In this document: piece by piece, positions 1-5,998 of the stretch
Numbering within the stretch: position 1 is the first letter of the stretch
How the letters are laid out: every line of letters begins with the position of its first letter
Assembly (NCBI GenBank): GCA_031270205.1
Contig: JAISYA010000241.1
Coordinates: 1 to 9,151 of the forward strand
DNA: 9,151 bases
Direction of reading: 5' to 3'
DNA from: Treponema sp.
GTDB lineage: Bacteria; Spirochaetota; Spirochaetia; Treponematales; Breznakiellaceae
The notes under the pieces: model-generated
Database searches by the model: none
What the model saw: only the letters and a program-made list of their open reading frames with translations
What the model was told of the DNA's origin: nothing
Program-made: the position numbers and the translations under genes

Positions 1-255
1 ACCCATCGTGAAAATGCGCAGGTGATACTCCGTCCCGGCGGTAAGCGTCGAGGGAACCACCACTTTCAGCGTCTTCGGCTCGTTCACCGCGATAATTTCC
101 GCCTTGGGGGGTACGCCCGACGCCGGCTGGAAGAACACGCCCGTCTGCAGCTCGTGCGCCGCATCGCTCTCGATCTTCAGCCCGTAGCCACGGATGGTCA
201 GGATGTTGCCACCGGCCGCCGCGCGGCCTCCGGTATACAGGGGCGGCCATTGGGC
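1..255 (-). pseudogene. Ig-like (DUF4469-type) domain reading frame, detached from its N-terminal half and cut by the left window edge
   Basis: Read on the minus strand, the frame entered just after the TAG at 256-258 is open for 85 codons to the window edge. Its product contains GGNILTIRGYGLKIESD, then FFQPASGVPPKAEII, then LKVVVPSTLTAGTEYHLRI. This is the alternating beta-strand pattern of the Ig-like domain (DUF4469 type) that in spirochaete and Bacteroidetes proteins follows an HU-like DNA-binding domain, which is what lies immediately upstream at 261-782. I see no ATG in this frame and no convincing start, so it is unlikely to be a free-standing gene. It is more likely the C-terminal half of a once-continuous protein. 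The upstream frame ends at a TAG at 261-263, and this frame is closed by the TAG at 256-258, so one simple frameshift does not rejoin them. Sequencing error remains possible. Family assignment is from recognised pattern, not a search. Confidence 0.6.
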
Positions 256-296
256 CTACGCTATGCCGCATTGCTCAACTGCACGCTTGCGCGTGC
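214..296. repeat. Two perfect GC-rich hairpins at the junction between the HU-like and Ig-like frames
   Basis: GGCCGC at 214-219 pairs with GCGGCC at 223-228 over a 3-base loop. GCACGC at 281-286 pairs with GCGTGC at 291-296 over the 4-base loop TTGC. Between and around them both reading frames are closed by TAG codons (256-258 and 261-263, minus strand). Similar short words flank the block: TGCCAC near 207-212 and TGGCCAC near 310-316. This could be a small inserted palindromic element or simply a decayed GC-rich linker. I cannot tell which without a homologous intact gene. Confidence 0.4.
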
Positions 297-782
297 GTTT
301 ACCCAGCGGGTGGCCACTTCGTCTATCTGCCCGGTCTTTTCGTCCAGCGCCTCGGCGATAAGGCCCTCGTCGTCGGCAAAGCCGTCAAAGGCTACCTGCA
401 CCCGCTCGCGGATGTACTGCCGGAAATCGGCGCTCGTCTGGAGCCGTACCTCCGGGTACAGGCCTTCGTTCAGGTGGATTTCCGCGCCCTCGTACTCGCC
501 GGGGAGACGGACGCGCAGGTTGAAGAGGGGCGTTTTGATCTTGTACCCGTCCGCGGTAAGGTAGTAGATAAGCTCGCAGGCGGCGGTAAGGCCCTCTTCG
601 ATAACCTTGGGGTCGGTTTCGATGTTGTAGACATCGGCTTTGCTGGCGATGCCGTGGATGTCCAGCTCCGGCTGGAGGACGGCCCTGAGGTTGTAGGGTT
701 TTTTGGCGTCCGGCAGATATGCGTGGACGAACTTGGCGATGATCTTGTGGATCAGGTCTTTTACGGTAAAATCAATAGCCAT
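261..782 (-). CDS. HU-like DNA-binding-domain protein, probably truncated at the C terminus
   Basis: The product has 173 residues. It starts MAIDFTVKDLIHKI and contains the HU-type core: GIASKADVYNIETD followed by a helix (VIEEGLTAACELIYYLTADG), then strands YKIKTPLFNLRVRLPGEY and a basic/aromatic C-terminal stretch FRQYIRERVQVAFDG. This matches the HU-like DNA-binding domain family (HU-DNA_bdg type) that is normally followed by an Ig-like DUF4469 domain. Expected role, from the family, is binding DNA as a dimer; its specific function is not known. I chose the ATG at 782 because AAGGAG lies just upstream (789-794 region, minus strand) and the family pattern begins there. A longer open frame to 947 runs into the lipoprotein gene. 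It lies 31 bases downstream of the lipoprotein stop, with no terminator seen, so the two are probably co-transcribed. The last 15 residues (RWVNARASVQLSNAA) do not look like the family, and an Ig-like frame follows out of phase, so it may be a broken gene. Confidence 0.75.
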   Translation of the reverse strand: MAIDFTVKDLIHKIIAKFVHAYLPDAKKPYNLRAVLQPELDIHGIASKADVYNIETDPKVIEEGLTAACELIYYLTADGYKIKTPLFNLRVRLPGEYEGAEIHLNEGLYPEVRLQTSADFRQYIRERVQVAFDGFADDEGLIAEALDEKTGQIDEVATRWVNARASVQLSNAA

Positions 783-813
783 ACTGTACTCCTTTTTGCC
801 GCCGCGTAAATGG

Positions 814-1710
814 TTAAAAAGCCCGGACAGCTCGAACGTTCCATTTTTCACCGCCCCCACTCTGGGTGCCATTGTTGAAATTCTGTTGCCACAGGTGAGT
901 AAGGTCGCTTTCGGAAGAAGACTTGTAACCTTCGCCTGTAAAATCACCCTTACCAGATGCCTTCAGATTCGTATATATCTCATTCAGCTCGTCCTTGCTG
1001 GGCAGGAACCAGTCGTCTTTGCCGCCGAAGTTAAGCCCGTCGCAGAGCAGTGCCGCTGTGTCGCTTTCGCCCAGTTCTGTCTCCTTGGCGACAAACTTTG
1101 CCGTGTTCGTCTTTCCACTGCCTATACTGGTATTCGTCCCTAAAGTTTCGCCCATCGCGCCACGATCTTTACTAACCCACTCCGTTGATGCAGGAGCGGC
1201 TTCCAGATACCGCCAACCATCTGAATAGCTGCCCTTGTCATAAAACACAAGGCCGCCACCGGGGCCGGTTTCGCCGATCGAGTATTCGCCGCCGCCAACG
1301 TCTTCCGTAAGGCCGCTAATGGTGATAGTTGGACCGCCGGAAACCTGTATGGTAATTGCCGTCATCGCGCCCCCGGTGATCGTCACTTGAAACGGTTGTT
1401 GTCCGCTGGCGCTGGGCGTAAACCGGACCGTAACACCGCCGCCGCTGATCGTGACCGCGCCTTTGCTGATCTCTGCCAGTGGATTGCCCTGTTTCAGTAC
1501 ATACGTACCACTGCCGTTAACCAGCGCCCGTGCGGATCGGGACGAAGTTTGAGTAATGGTTAATTCGCTATCCGCGTTTTCGAAAACCGTGGTGGTAGTC
1601 ACCGGGGTGGGGGCTTCCCCACCTCCCCCGCCGCCGCCGGTGGGGCAGGCGGCAAAGAGGATACCCATTGCCGCGAGTACGGCAATGCCGAACAGATTCT
1701 TGCTTTTCAT
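814..1710 (-). CDS. Lipoprotein with C-terminal DUF1566 (Lcl C-terminal-like) domain
   Basis: The product has 298 residues. Residues 1-21 form a signal peptide (MKSKNLFGIAVLAAMGILFA core) ending in a lipobox FAAC, with the lipidated cysteine at residue 22. A seven-glycine linker (residues 25-31) and a Thr/Pro-rich stretch follow. Residues about 40-140 are Gly/Thr/Val-rich beta-type sequence with no domain I recognise. Residues about 143-298 carry the DUF1566 hallmarks: IGETGPGGGLVFYDKG, WRYLEAAP, DDWFLPSKDELNEIY (233-247), YKSSSES...LWQQNFNNG, and the terminal NVRAVRAF. It is expected to be exported and anchored to a membrane; spirochaetes often display such proteins on the surface. DUF1566 has no defined activity. 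The start is supported by AAGGAG at 1717-1722 (minus strand). Its leader contains a long GA/TC tract and two terminator-like hairpins, so expression may be attenuated or phase-variable (inference). The HU-like gene follows 31 bases downstream. Confidence 0.88.
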   Translation of the reverse strand: MKSKNLFGIAVLAAMGILFAACPTGGGGGGGEAPTPVTTTTVFENADSELTITQTSSRSARALVNGSGTYVLKQGNPLAEISKGAVTISGGGVTVRFTPSASGQQPFQVTITGGAMTAITIQVSGGPTITISGLTEDVGGGEYSIGETGPGGGLVFYDKGSYSDGWRYLEAAPASTEWVSKDRGAMGETLGTNTSIGSGKTNTAKFVAKETELGESDTAALLCDGLNFGGKDDWFLPSKDELNEIYTNLKASGKGDFTGEGYKSSSESDLTHLWQQNFNNGTQSGGGEKWNVRAVRAF

Positions 1711-1735
1711 ACGTTACTCCTTTTAATGAGGAAAT

Positions 1736-1778
1736 AAAAAAAGCCGGTATGCCCCATACGGAGGCGTCCGGCATTTTT
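1736..1778 (-). terminator. Terminator-like hairpin in the lipoprotein leader, proximal to the gene
   Basis: GTATG (1747-1751) pairs with CATAC (1755-1759) over a CCC loop. GCCG (1743-1746) can pair with CGGC (1769-1772) around a bulge; alternatively GCCGG and CCGGC pair as a simple stem. On the minus strand the stem is followed by seven U residues (A run at 1736-1742). On the plus strand an ATTTTT follows (1773-1778), so it could act in either direction. It sits about 25 bases before the lipoprotein ATG, inside its probable leader, which is unusual for a plain end-of-gene terminator. Confidence 0.5.
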
Positions 1779-1786
1779 GCGTGGAT

Positions 1787-1824
1787 AAAAAAGGGGAGAT
1801 GCTCTGCGGGCAGAGTCCTCCCCC
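1787..1824 (-). terminator. Strong intrinsic-terminator-like hairpin in the lipoprotein leader
   Basis: In plus-strand coordinates, GGGGAG (1793-1798) pairs with CTCCCC (1818-1823), and CTCTG (1802-1806) pairs with CAGAG (1811-1815) over a CGGG loop. The two stems are separated by a small 3-by-2 internal loop. On the minus strand the stem is followed by six U residues (A run 1787-1792), the classic intrinsic terminator shape. On the plus strand only A residues follow, so it should work on minus-strand transcripts only. It lies between the TATAAT/GA-tract region and the lipoprotein gene, so it would stop a transcript before that gene unless overcome. Confidence 0.6.
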
Positions 1825-1847
1825 AAAAAAGAGATTCAGGTGAGTAT

Positions 1848-1918
<71 letters not shown>

Positions 1919-2072
1919 GCAAAAAGTACAAAAAATCTTCATCTTCGCTCTTTTCATGTGAGGCAGTGTAGCATGGTTTAAGCCAACAGTCAAGCGGAAA
2001 TTTCGCTCTTTGCTCACTGCTCTCTGTTCTCTGCGCTTGCGGGAAATCCGTAAAGAAGGCTACACTGGACCA
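1919..2072. other. Remainder of the divergent intergenic region
   Basis: Together with the leader elements at 1736-1918 this completes a 362-base gap between divergent genes. This part is more AT-rich than the flanking genes. I see no confident gene, RNA or repeat in it. A short pyrimidine-rich stretch with CTCTCTG and TTCTCTG words lies at about 2020-2033. An open frame on the minus strand beginning near 1954 encodes a signal-peptide-like string that runs into the TC tract as Ser-Leu repeats, but it lacks a good ribosome binding site and does not stop before the lipoprotein gene, so I did not call it. Confidence 0.5.
2037..2066 (+). promoter_or_regulatory. Candidate promoter placing the transcript start at or near the aminotransferase ATG
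   Basis: TTGCGG (2037-2042), an 18-base spacer, and TACACT (2061-2066; four of six matches to TATAAT) are followed by only six bases before the ATG at 2073. A start 7 bases after the -10 box would give a leaderless mRNA. No good Shine-Dalgarno sequence is present; the nearest purine run, GAAGG at about 2055-2059, is 13 bases from the ATG. Both hexamers are imperfect, so this is tentative. Confidence 0.35.
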
Positions 2073-3350
2073 ATGGCGAATACTGCGGCTTTGGACGACG
2101 CGCCGGGGGTGCCTTTTGCCCGGCCGTTTATCGGCGCCGAAGAAGAGGAAGCGGCGCTCCGGGTGCTCCGCTCCGGCTGGCTTACCACCGGCGGCGAGGC
2201 GCTCTCTTTTGAGCGGGAGTTTCAGGAGTTTCTCGCGGGCGGCGCTGCTTCCGCCCCCGCAGGCGGCGTAACGGGGCTTCACTGCCTGGCGGTCAATTCC
2301 GCCACGAGCGGCCTGCACCTGGCCCTGGAAGCCTGCGGCGTGGGGGCGGGCGATCTCGCGCTGCTTCCTTCTTATACTTTCGCGTCCACCGCCGGGGTGG
2401 TCCGTACCCTGGGCGCCGATCCGCTGTTTGTTGACGTGGTTCCCGGCGGCTTCCATATTGATCCGGCGGCCCTTGCGGAAACCCTGGAGGGCCTCCTTTC
2501 CGCGCCGCGCCGCGCCGGTTTGCCCCCGGCGTACCGGCGATTCCGGGGGAAGAAACCCAAAGCGCTGATCCCCGTTCATTACGGGGGGCTTCCCTGCGAT
2601 ATGGGCGCGATTATGGATATTGCCCGCCGCTACGATTTACCGGTGATAGAAGACGCGGCGCATTCTTTTCCCAGCGTCCTCGCCGACGGGTCCTGGGCAG
2701 GGACAATCGGCGACGCCGGCGTTTTTTCGTTTTACGCCACCAAAACGCTCACTACCGGCGAGGGGGGCATGGTGGTCTGTAAAAACGAGGGCATTGCCGG
2801 GCGCGTCTCGCTCATGCGTTCCCACGGTATAGACCGGAGCGTGTGGAACCGCTACACCGATACCGCCGCCTCGTGGTATTACGAAGTGGTGGAAGCGGGC
2901 TACAAGTACAATCTGCCGGACATCCTGGCCGCGCTGGGCAGGGTCCAGCTTTCGCGGGCGTGGGAACTGCTCTCCATGCGCCGGAACATCGCCGCCGCCT
3001 ACGACGGGGCTTTTGGCGGCGACGGCCGTTTTTTCATCCCTCCCGGCGGGGAAGGGGACGCGCGGCATTTGTATCCCCTGCGCCTTAATCCCGCGGCCCT
3101 GCGTATCTCCCGAGACGGCTTTATTGAAAAGCTCAAAGAGCGGAACATCGGCGTTTCGGTACACTTTATCCCCCTGCATACCATGCCGTTCTATAAAAAC
3201 CGCTATTCCCTTGCCGAAGCGGATTTCCCCGAAACCATGCGGAGTTTCAGGCGGGAAATATCCCTTCCCATCTGGCCGGGGATGAGCGGGGCGCAGGTTG
3301 AGCGGGTTATCTCGGTTGTAAAATCCATTGCCGGCGCGTATACTGTGTAG
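2073..3350 (+). CDS. DegT/DnrJ/EryC1/StrS-family PLP-dependent aminotransferase
   Basis: The product has 425 residues. The N terminus FARPFIGAEEEEAALRVL then SGWLTTG is the family signature, with the cofactor-phosphate region around LAVNSATSGLHLAL and PSYTFASTAG. VIEDAAHSF supplies the aspartate (Asp194) that holds the pyridine nitrogen, and FYATKTLTTGEGG supplies the Schiff-base lysine (Lys224). MRSHGID, YKYNLPDILAALGRVQL and the late VSVHFIPLHTMPFYK segment are also typical. Members usually aminate keto-sugars on nucleotide carriers for surface glycans or antibiotics, using glutamate or glutamine; substrate cannot be read here. It is slightly longer than usual because of a basic insert (RRAGLPPAYRRFRGKK) at about residues 145-160. 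The ATG at 2073 fits the family start; an upstream TTG at 2010 would add 21 unlike residues. No nearby sugar gene supports a glycan role; the next gene, 3 bases on, is a molybdenum hydroxylase subunit. Confidence 0.9.
   Translation: MANTAALDDAPGVPFARPFIGAEEEEAALRVLRSGWLTTGGEALSFEREFQEFLAGGAASAPAGGVTGLHCLAVNSATSGLHLALEACGVGAGDLALLPSYTFASTAGVVRTLGADPLFVDVVPGGFHIDPAALAETLEGLLSAPRRAGLPPAYRRFRGKKPKALIPVHYGGLPCDMGAIMDIARRYDLPVIEDAAHSFPSVLADGSWAGTIGDAGVFSFYATKTLTTGEGGMVVCKNEGIAGRVSLMRSHGIDRSVWNRYTDTAASWYYEVVEAGYKYNLPDILAALGRVQLSRAWELLSMRRNIAAAYDGAFGGDGRFFIPPGGEGDARHLYPLRLNPAALRISRDGFIEKLKERNIGVSVHFIPLHTMPFYKNRYSLAEADFPETMRSFRREISLPIWPGMSGAQVERVISVVKSIAGAYTV
3316..3344 (+). promoter_or_regulatory. 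Candidate promoter inside the end of the aminotransferase gene, driving the hydroxylase genes
   Basis: TTGTAA (3316-3321; four of six) is followed by a 17-base spacer and TATACT (3339-3344; five of six). The ATG of the molybdenum subunit is 9 bases after the -10 box, so the predicted RNA would have almost no leader. The gene lacks a clear Shine-Dalgarno site, which would fit such a start. The sequence also codes for the aminotransferase C terminus, so chance similarity is possible. Confidence 0.4.
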
Positions 3351-3353
3351 GCA

Positions 3354-5516
3354 ATGGATAAGCCCCGTTTTGTGGAAGACATCTACCCGCGTCATACCCT
3401 TTGCGGGCTTACTATCAGGTCCCCGCTTGCCAGGGGACGGCTGCAATCCCTTGAATGTCCCAAACTGCCCGGCAGCTATACGCTCATCACCGCGTCGGAC
3501 ATTCCCGGCAAGAACCGGCTTGAGAATTCGGATATGCCGATTCTCGCGGGCGACCGGCTTTCCTATATTGGGGAGCCGGTGGCCCTGCTCCTGGGGCCGG
3601 ACCGGACCATGCTGGAAGAGTACGCGGCGCAGTGTACGGTTATCGCCGAAGCGGAGACGCCGGTTTTCGCGGCCCACGCCGTTGTGGACGACGCGGTCCT
3701 TGCCCGGCGTGAAATCCGCGCCGGCGATCCGGAGGCGGCCTTTGCGCGGGCGGCGAGCATTATGCGCGGCGATTACCGTACCGGCATTCAGGAGCATTGG
3801 TATGCCGAGCCGGTGGGCGCGGTGGCCTGGCTTGAAACGGACAATGCAGGCGGCGGGGAAGGCGGGAAACATTCCGGCAAAACCCTGGTGGTGCATACCG
3901 CCACCCAGTGGCCTTTCCATGTGAAGCGCTCGGTCGCGCAGGTTCTGAAAATGGAAAGCGCTTTGGTGCGGGTACAGTCCGCCTTTACCGGTCTGCACAT
4001 GGACGGCAAAATCTGGTATCCCTCGCTCATCGCCTGCCACGCCGCGCTGGGGGCGTGGATCACCAAAAAGCCGGTGCGCTTCATACTCACCAGGGAAGAG
4101 GATTTTCGCTATTCGCCCAAGCGGAACGGCTCGGAGATCAGTGTTTCAAGCGCCCTTGACGCGCAGGGTGAAATTATCGGCTCGGAGATACAGGTAACGG
4201 TCAACCTGGGCGCTTACGGGATTAACAGCGCCGAAATACTCGACCAGACCTGCCTGGGGAGCCTCGGCGTATACCGTTTTGACAACCTTAAGCTTTCGGG
4301 CGCGGCGGTCAGGACCAATATCCCCCCCCAGGGGCCTTTTTGCGGTTTCGGCCTTGCCCAGGGCTTTTTCGCCCTGGAACGGCACCTTTCCCATGTCGCG
4401 GACACGCGCAAACACAACCCCGCCGAATGGCGGAAAAACCGCTTTCCCGGAAACGGTTCCCTTCCCCTCGGCCCCGCCTTTAAGGAGTCCGCGCCGGGGG
4501 AGCAGCTTTTGGATACCGCCGCGGCCATGAGCGATTATTACCGCAAATGGGCCTCCTACGAGCTGCTCAGGCAGGAGCGCCGCCAGCGCCTTGCGCGGAA
4601 TTCCCCGCGCAACAACTGGGCGGACAAGGGCGAGACCCTTCGGGGCATCGGTATCGCGCTGGGCTATCAGGCTAACGGCATGTTGTACCCCGGCGCGGAC
4701 AAGGGTAATTATGCCATTGAGCTGACCCTTGGAAAGGACGCCTCGCTGGAAATCGCGACCAGCACGGCCGGCTACAACGATTACGGCCGTATCTGGGCGG
4801 CTATGGCGCAGGAGATTCTTTCTATAGACGCGGGAGCGGTGCGAATCATCAATAACGCCGCTTCCCCGGATTCCGGCCCGGCCTGCGCCTCGCGGAATAT
4901 CTCGGTTCTGACCAGGCTCGTGGAACAGGCCTGCCTTGCCATACGGAAACAGCGCTTCCGCGACCCCCTGCCCATTAGGGTGCGCAAAACCGTCCGGCCC
5001 CGAACAAGCCCCCTATGGGAAGAACGCTTTCCGCCGCTTGAAGGGGCAATACTGGACGCGGCCGGTTTTTCCCGGCCCGGCTGGGCCTCCGCGGTAGTGG
5101 AAGTGGAAGTGGACCCGGTCGAGTACATCCCGCGGATACGCGGGGTGTGGATGGGCGTTGACGGGGGAAAGATCCTCTCCGAAGAGCGGGCCAGAAGGAG
5201 CCTCAAAATATCGACGGTACAGGCTCTGGGCTGGGCCTTTCGGGAACAAATTGCCTATAGCGACGGCGTCTTGTCCTGGGCCCAATTTGCAAATTACGAC
5301 ATCCCCAGCCCCGGCGAGATACCTTCCGTCCACATTGACTTTATCTGGAACGATACCAATGAGCCAAAGGGAATAGGCGACCTGCCGTTCTGCTGTGTGC
5401 CCGCCGCCTATGTGCACGCCGTTTCCCAGGCAATGGATCACCATTTTCAGTCGATCCCCCTGACGCGCGAGGATATCTGGGAAGCGGGAAAGCTCAAGAA
5501 AACGGAGGAACCATGA
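3354..5516 (+). CDS. Xanthine dehydrogenase/aldehyde oxidase-family molybdenum-binding subunit with atypical active site
   Basis: The product has 720 residues. An N-terminal a/b-hammerhead part (FVEDIYPRHTLCGLTIRSPLARGRL, then YIGEPVALLLG) leads into the molybdopterin-binding part: IQEHWYAEPVGAVAW, TQWPFHVKRSVAQVL, PVRFILTREEDF, PDSGPACASRNISV and the late KGIGDLPFCCVPAAYVHAV. The family hydroxylates N-heterocycles or aldehydes using water, passing electrons through [2Fe-2S] to FAD; the next two genes supply those subunits. Several canonical residues differ. The GGFGGKE loop is GLHMDGKI (213-220), so bovine Glu802 aligns with Ile220. The RGFG motif is CGFG with Cys330 for bovine Arg880. The GQG loop is YNDYG. 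The catalytic-Glu motif GVGEPP is GIGDLP with Asp676 for Glu1261. The start lacks the usual leading segment before the hammerhead, so the N terminus is short. Stop overlaps the next start (ATGA). It may be a divergent hydroxylase with another substrate, or inactive. Alignments were made by eye. Confidence 0.85.
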   Translation: MDKPRFVEDIYPRHTLCGLTIRSPLARGRLQSLECPKLPGSYTLITASDIPGKNRLENSDMPILAGDRLSYIGEPVALLLGPDRTMLEEYAAQCTVIAEAETPVFAAHAVVDDAVLARREIRAGDPEAAFARAASIMRGDYRTGIQEHWYAEPVGAVAWLETDNAGGGEGGKHSGKTLVVHTATQWPFHVKRSVAQVLKMESALVRVQSAFTGLHMDGKIWYPSLIACHAALGAWITKKPVRFILTREEDFRYSPKRNGSEISVSSALDAQGEIIGSEIQVTVNLGAYGINSAEILDQTCLGSLGVYRFDNLKLSGAAVRTNIPPQGPFCGFGLAQGFFALERHLSHVADTRKHNPAEWRKNRFPGNGSLPLGPAFKESAPGEQLLDTAAAMSDYYRKWASYELLRQERRQRLARNSPRNNWADKGETLRGIGIALGYQANGMLYPGADKGNYAIELTLGKDASLEIATSTAGYNDYGRIWAAMAQEILSIDAGAVRIINNAASPDSGPACASRNISVLTRLVEQACLAIRKQRFRDPLPIRVRKTVRPRTSPLWEERFPPLEGAILDAAGFSRPGWASAVVEVEVDPVEYIPRIRGVWMGVDGGKILSEERARRSLKISTVQALGWAFREQIAYSDGVLSWAQFANYDIPSPGEIPSVHIDFIWNDTNEPKGIGDLPFCCVPAAYVHAVSQAMDHHFQSIPLTREDIWEAGKLKKTEEP

Positions 5517-5998
5517 CCATCGGTTTTATTCTGAACGGGGAAGACGTCGTGGTCCGCTGCGAGGGGGATGTCAGGCTTATCGACATACTGCGGGGGAATT
5601 TCGGGCTTTTGGGGGCAAAGTCCGGCTGTCTGAACGGCAAGTGCGGGGTATGCTCGGTTATTTTTAACGGCAGGCTCAGTCCCGCCTGCTTTATCCCCGC
5701 GTTCAGAATCAGGGGCAGCGAGATTATCACCATTGAGGGCTTTTCCCAGACCGACGAATACCAGGACATTATGACCGGCTTTGCTCAGGCTAATACCGAA
5801 AACTGCGGGTACTGCGACACCGGCAAAATACTGGCCGCCTGGGCTTTGCTGGAACAGAAGGAGCGCCCCGCGCGGGAGGACATTCTTGCCGGTTTCAGCG
5901 GGATCAAATGCCGCTGCACGGACCCGGAAAAGCTGGTGGAAGCCCTGACCATTATGGCGGACATCCGCCAGCGGAGGCTCTATGGCCGCGCCTCTTAA
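5513..5998 (+). CDS. [2Fe-2S] iron-sulfur subunit of the molybdenum hydroxylase
   Basis: The product has 161 residues, the normal length. The N-terminal ferredoxin-like domain carries Cys39, Cys44, Cys47 and Cys59 (GCLNGKCGVCSV...SPAC), the plant-type cluster. The C-terminal helical domain carries CGYC (Cys98, Cys101) and CRC (Cys133, Cys135), the cluster next to the molybdenum cofactor. All eight ligands are present, so both clusters should assemble. Residues beside the second cluster differ from the usual pattern: CGYCDTG instead of CG(F/Y)CTPG, and CRCTDPEK instead of CRCTGY. These lie near the cofactor interface and match the unusual large subunit. GGAGG at 5504-5508 precedes the ATG, which overlaps the upstream stop by four bases (translational coupling). 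Electrons should flow from molybdenum through both clusters to the FAD subunit encoded next. Confidence 0.94.
   Translation: MTIGFILNGEDVVVRCEGDVRLIDILRGNFGLLGAKSGCLNGKCGVCSVIFNGRLSPACFIPAFRIRGSEIITIEGFSQTDEYQDIMTGFAQANTENCGYCDTGKILAAWALLEQKERPAREDILAGFSGIKCRCTDPEKLVEALTIMADIRQRRLYGRAS

Noticed and set aside
22..564. Plus-strand 180-codon open frame over the HU/Ig region
   Set aside because: It is Arg/Ser-rich antisense sequence of two recognisable minus-strand domains, with no family resemblance.
783..947. N-terminal extension of the HU-like protein
   Set aside because: The extra 55 codons are the lipoprotein C-terminal region read in another frame. The ATG at 782 has its own AAGGAG and begins the family pattern.
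2010..2072. Upstream TTG start for the aminotransferase
   Set aside because: The 21 added residues do not resemble the family N terminus and no ribosome binding site precedes the TTG.
2637..4040. Long minus-strand frame (467 codons) across the aminotransferase and molybdenum-subunit genes
   Set aside because: It is antisense to two well-supported genes. Long antisense frames are expected in GC-rich DNA, and its composition (His/Gly/Arg/Pro-rich) is not protein-like.
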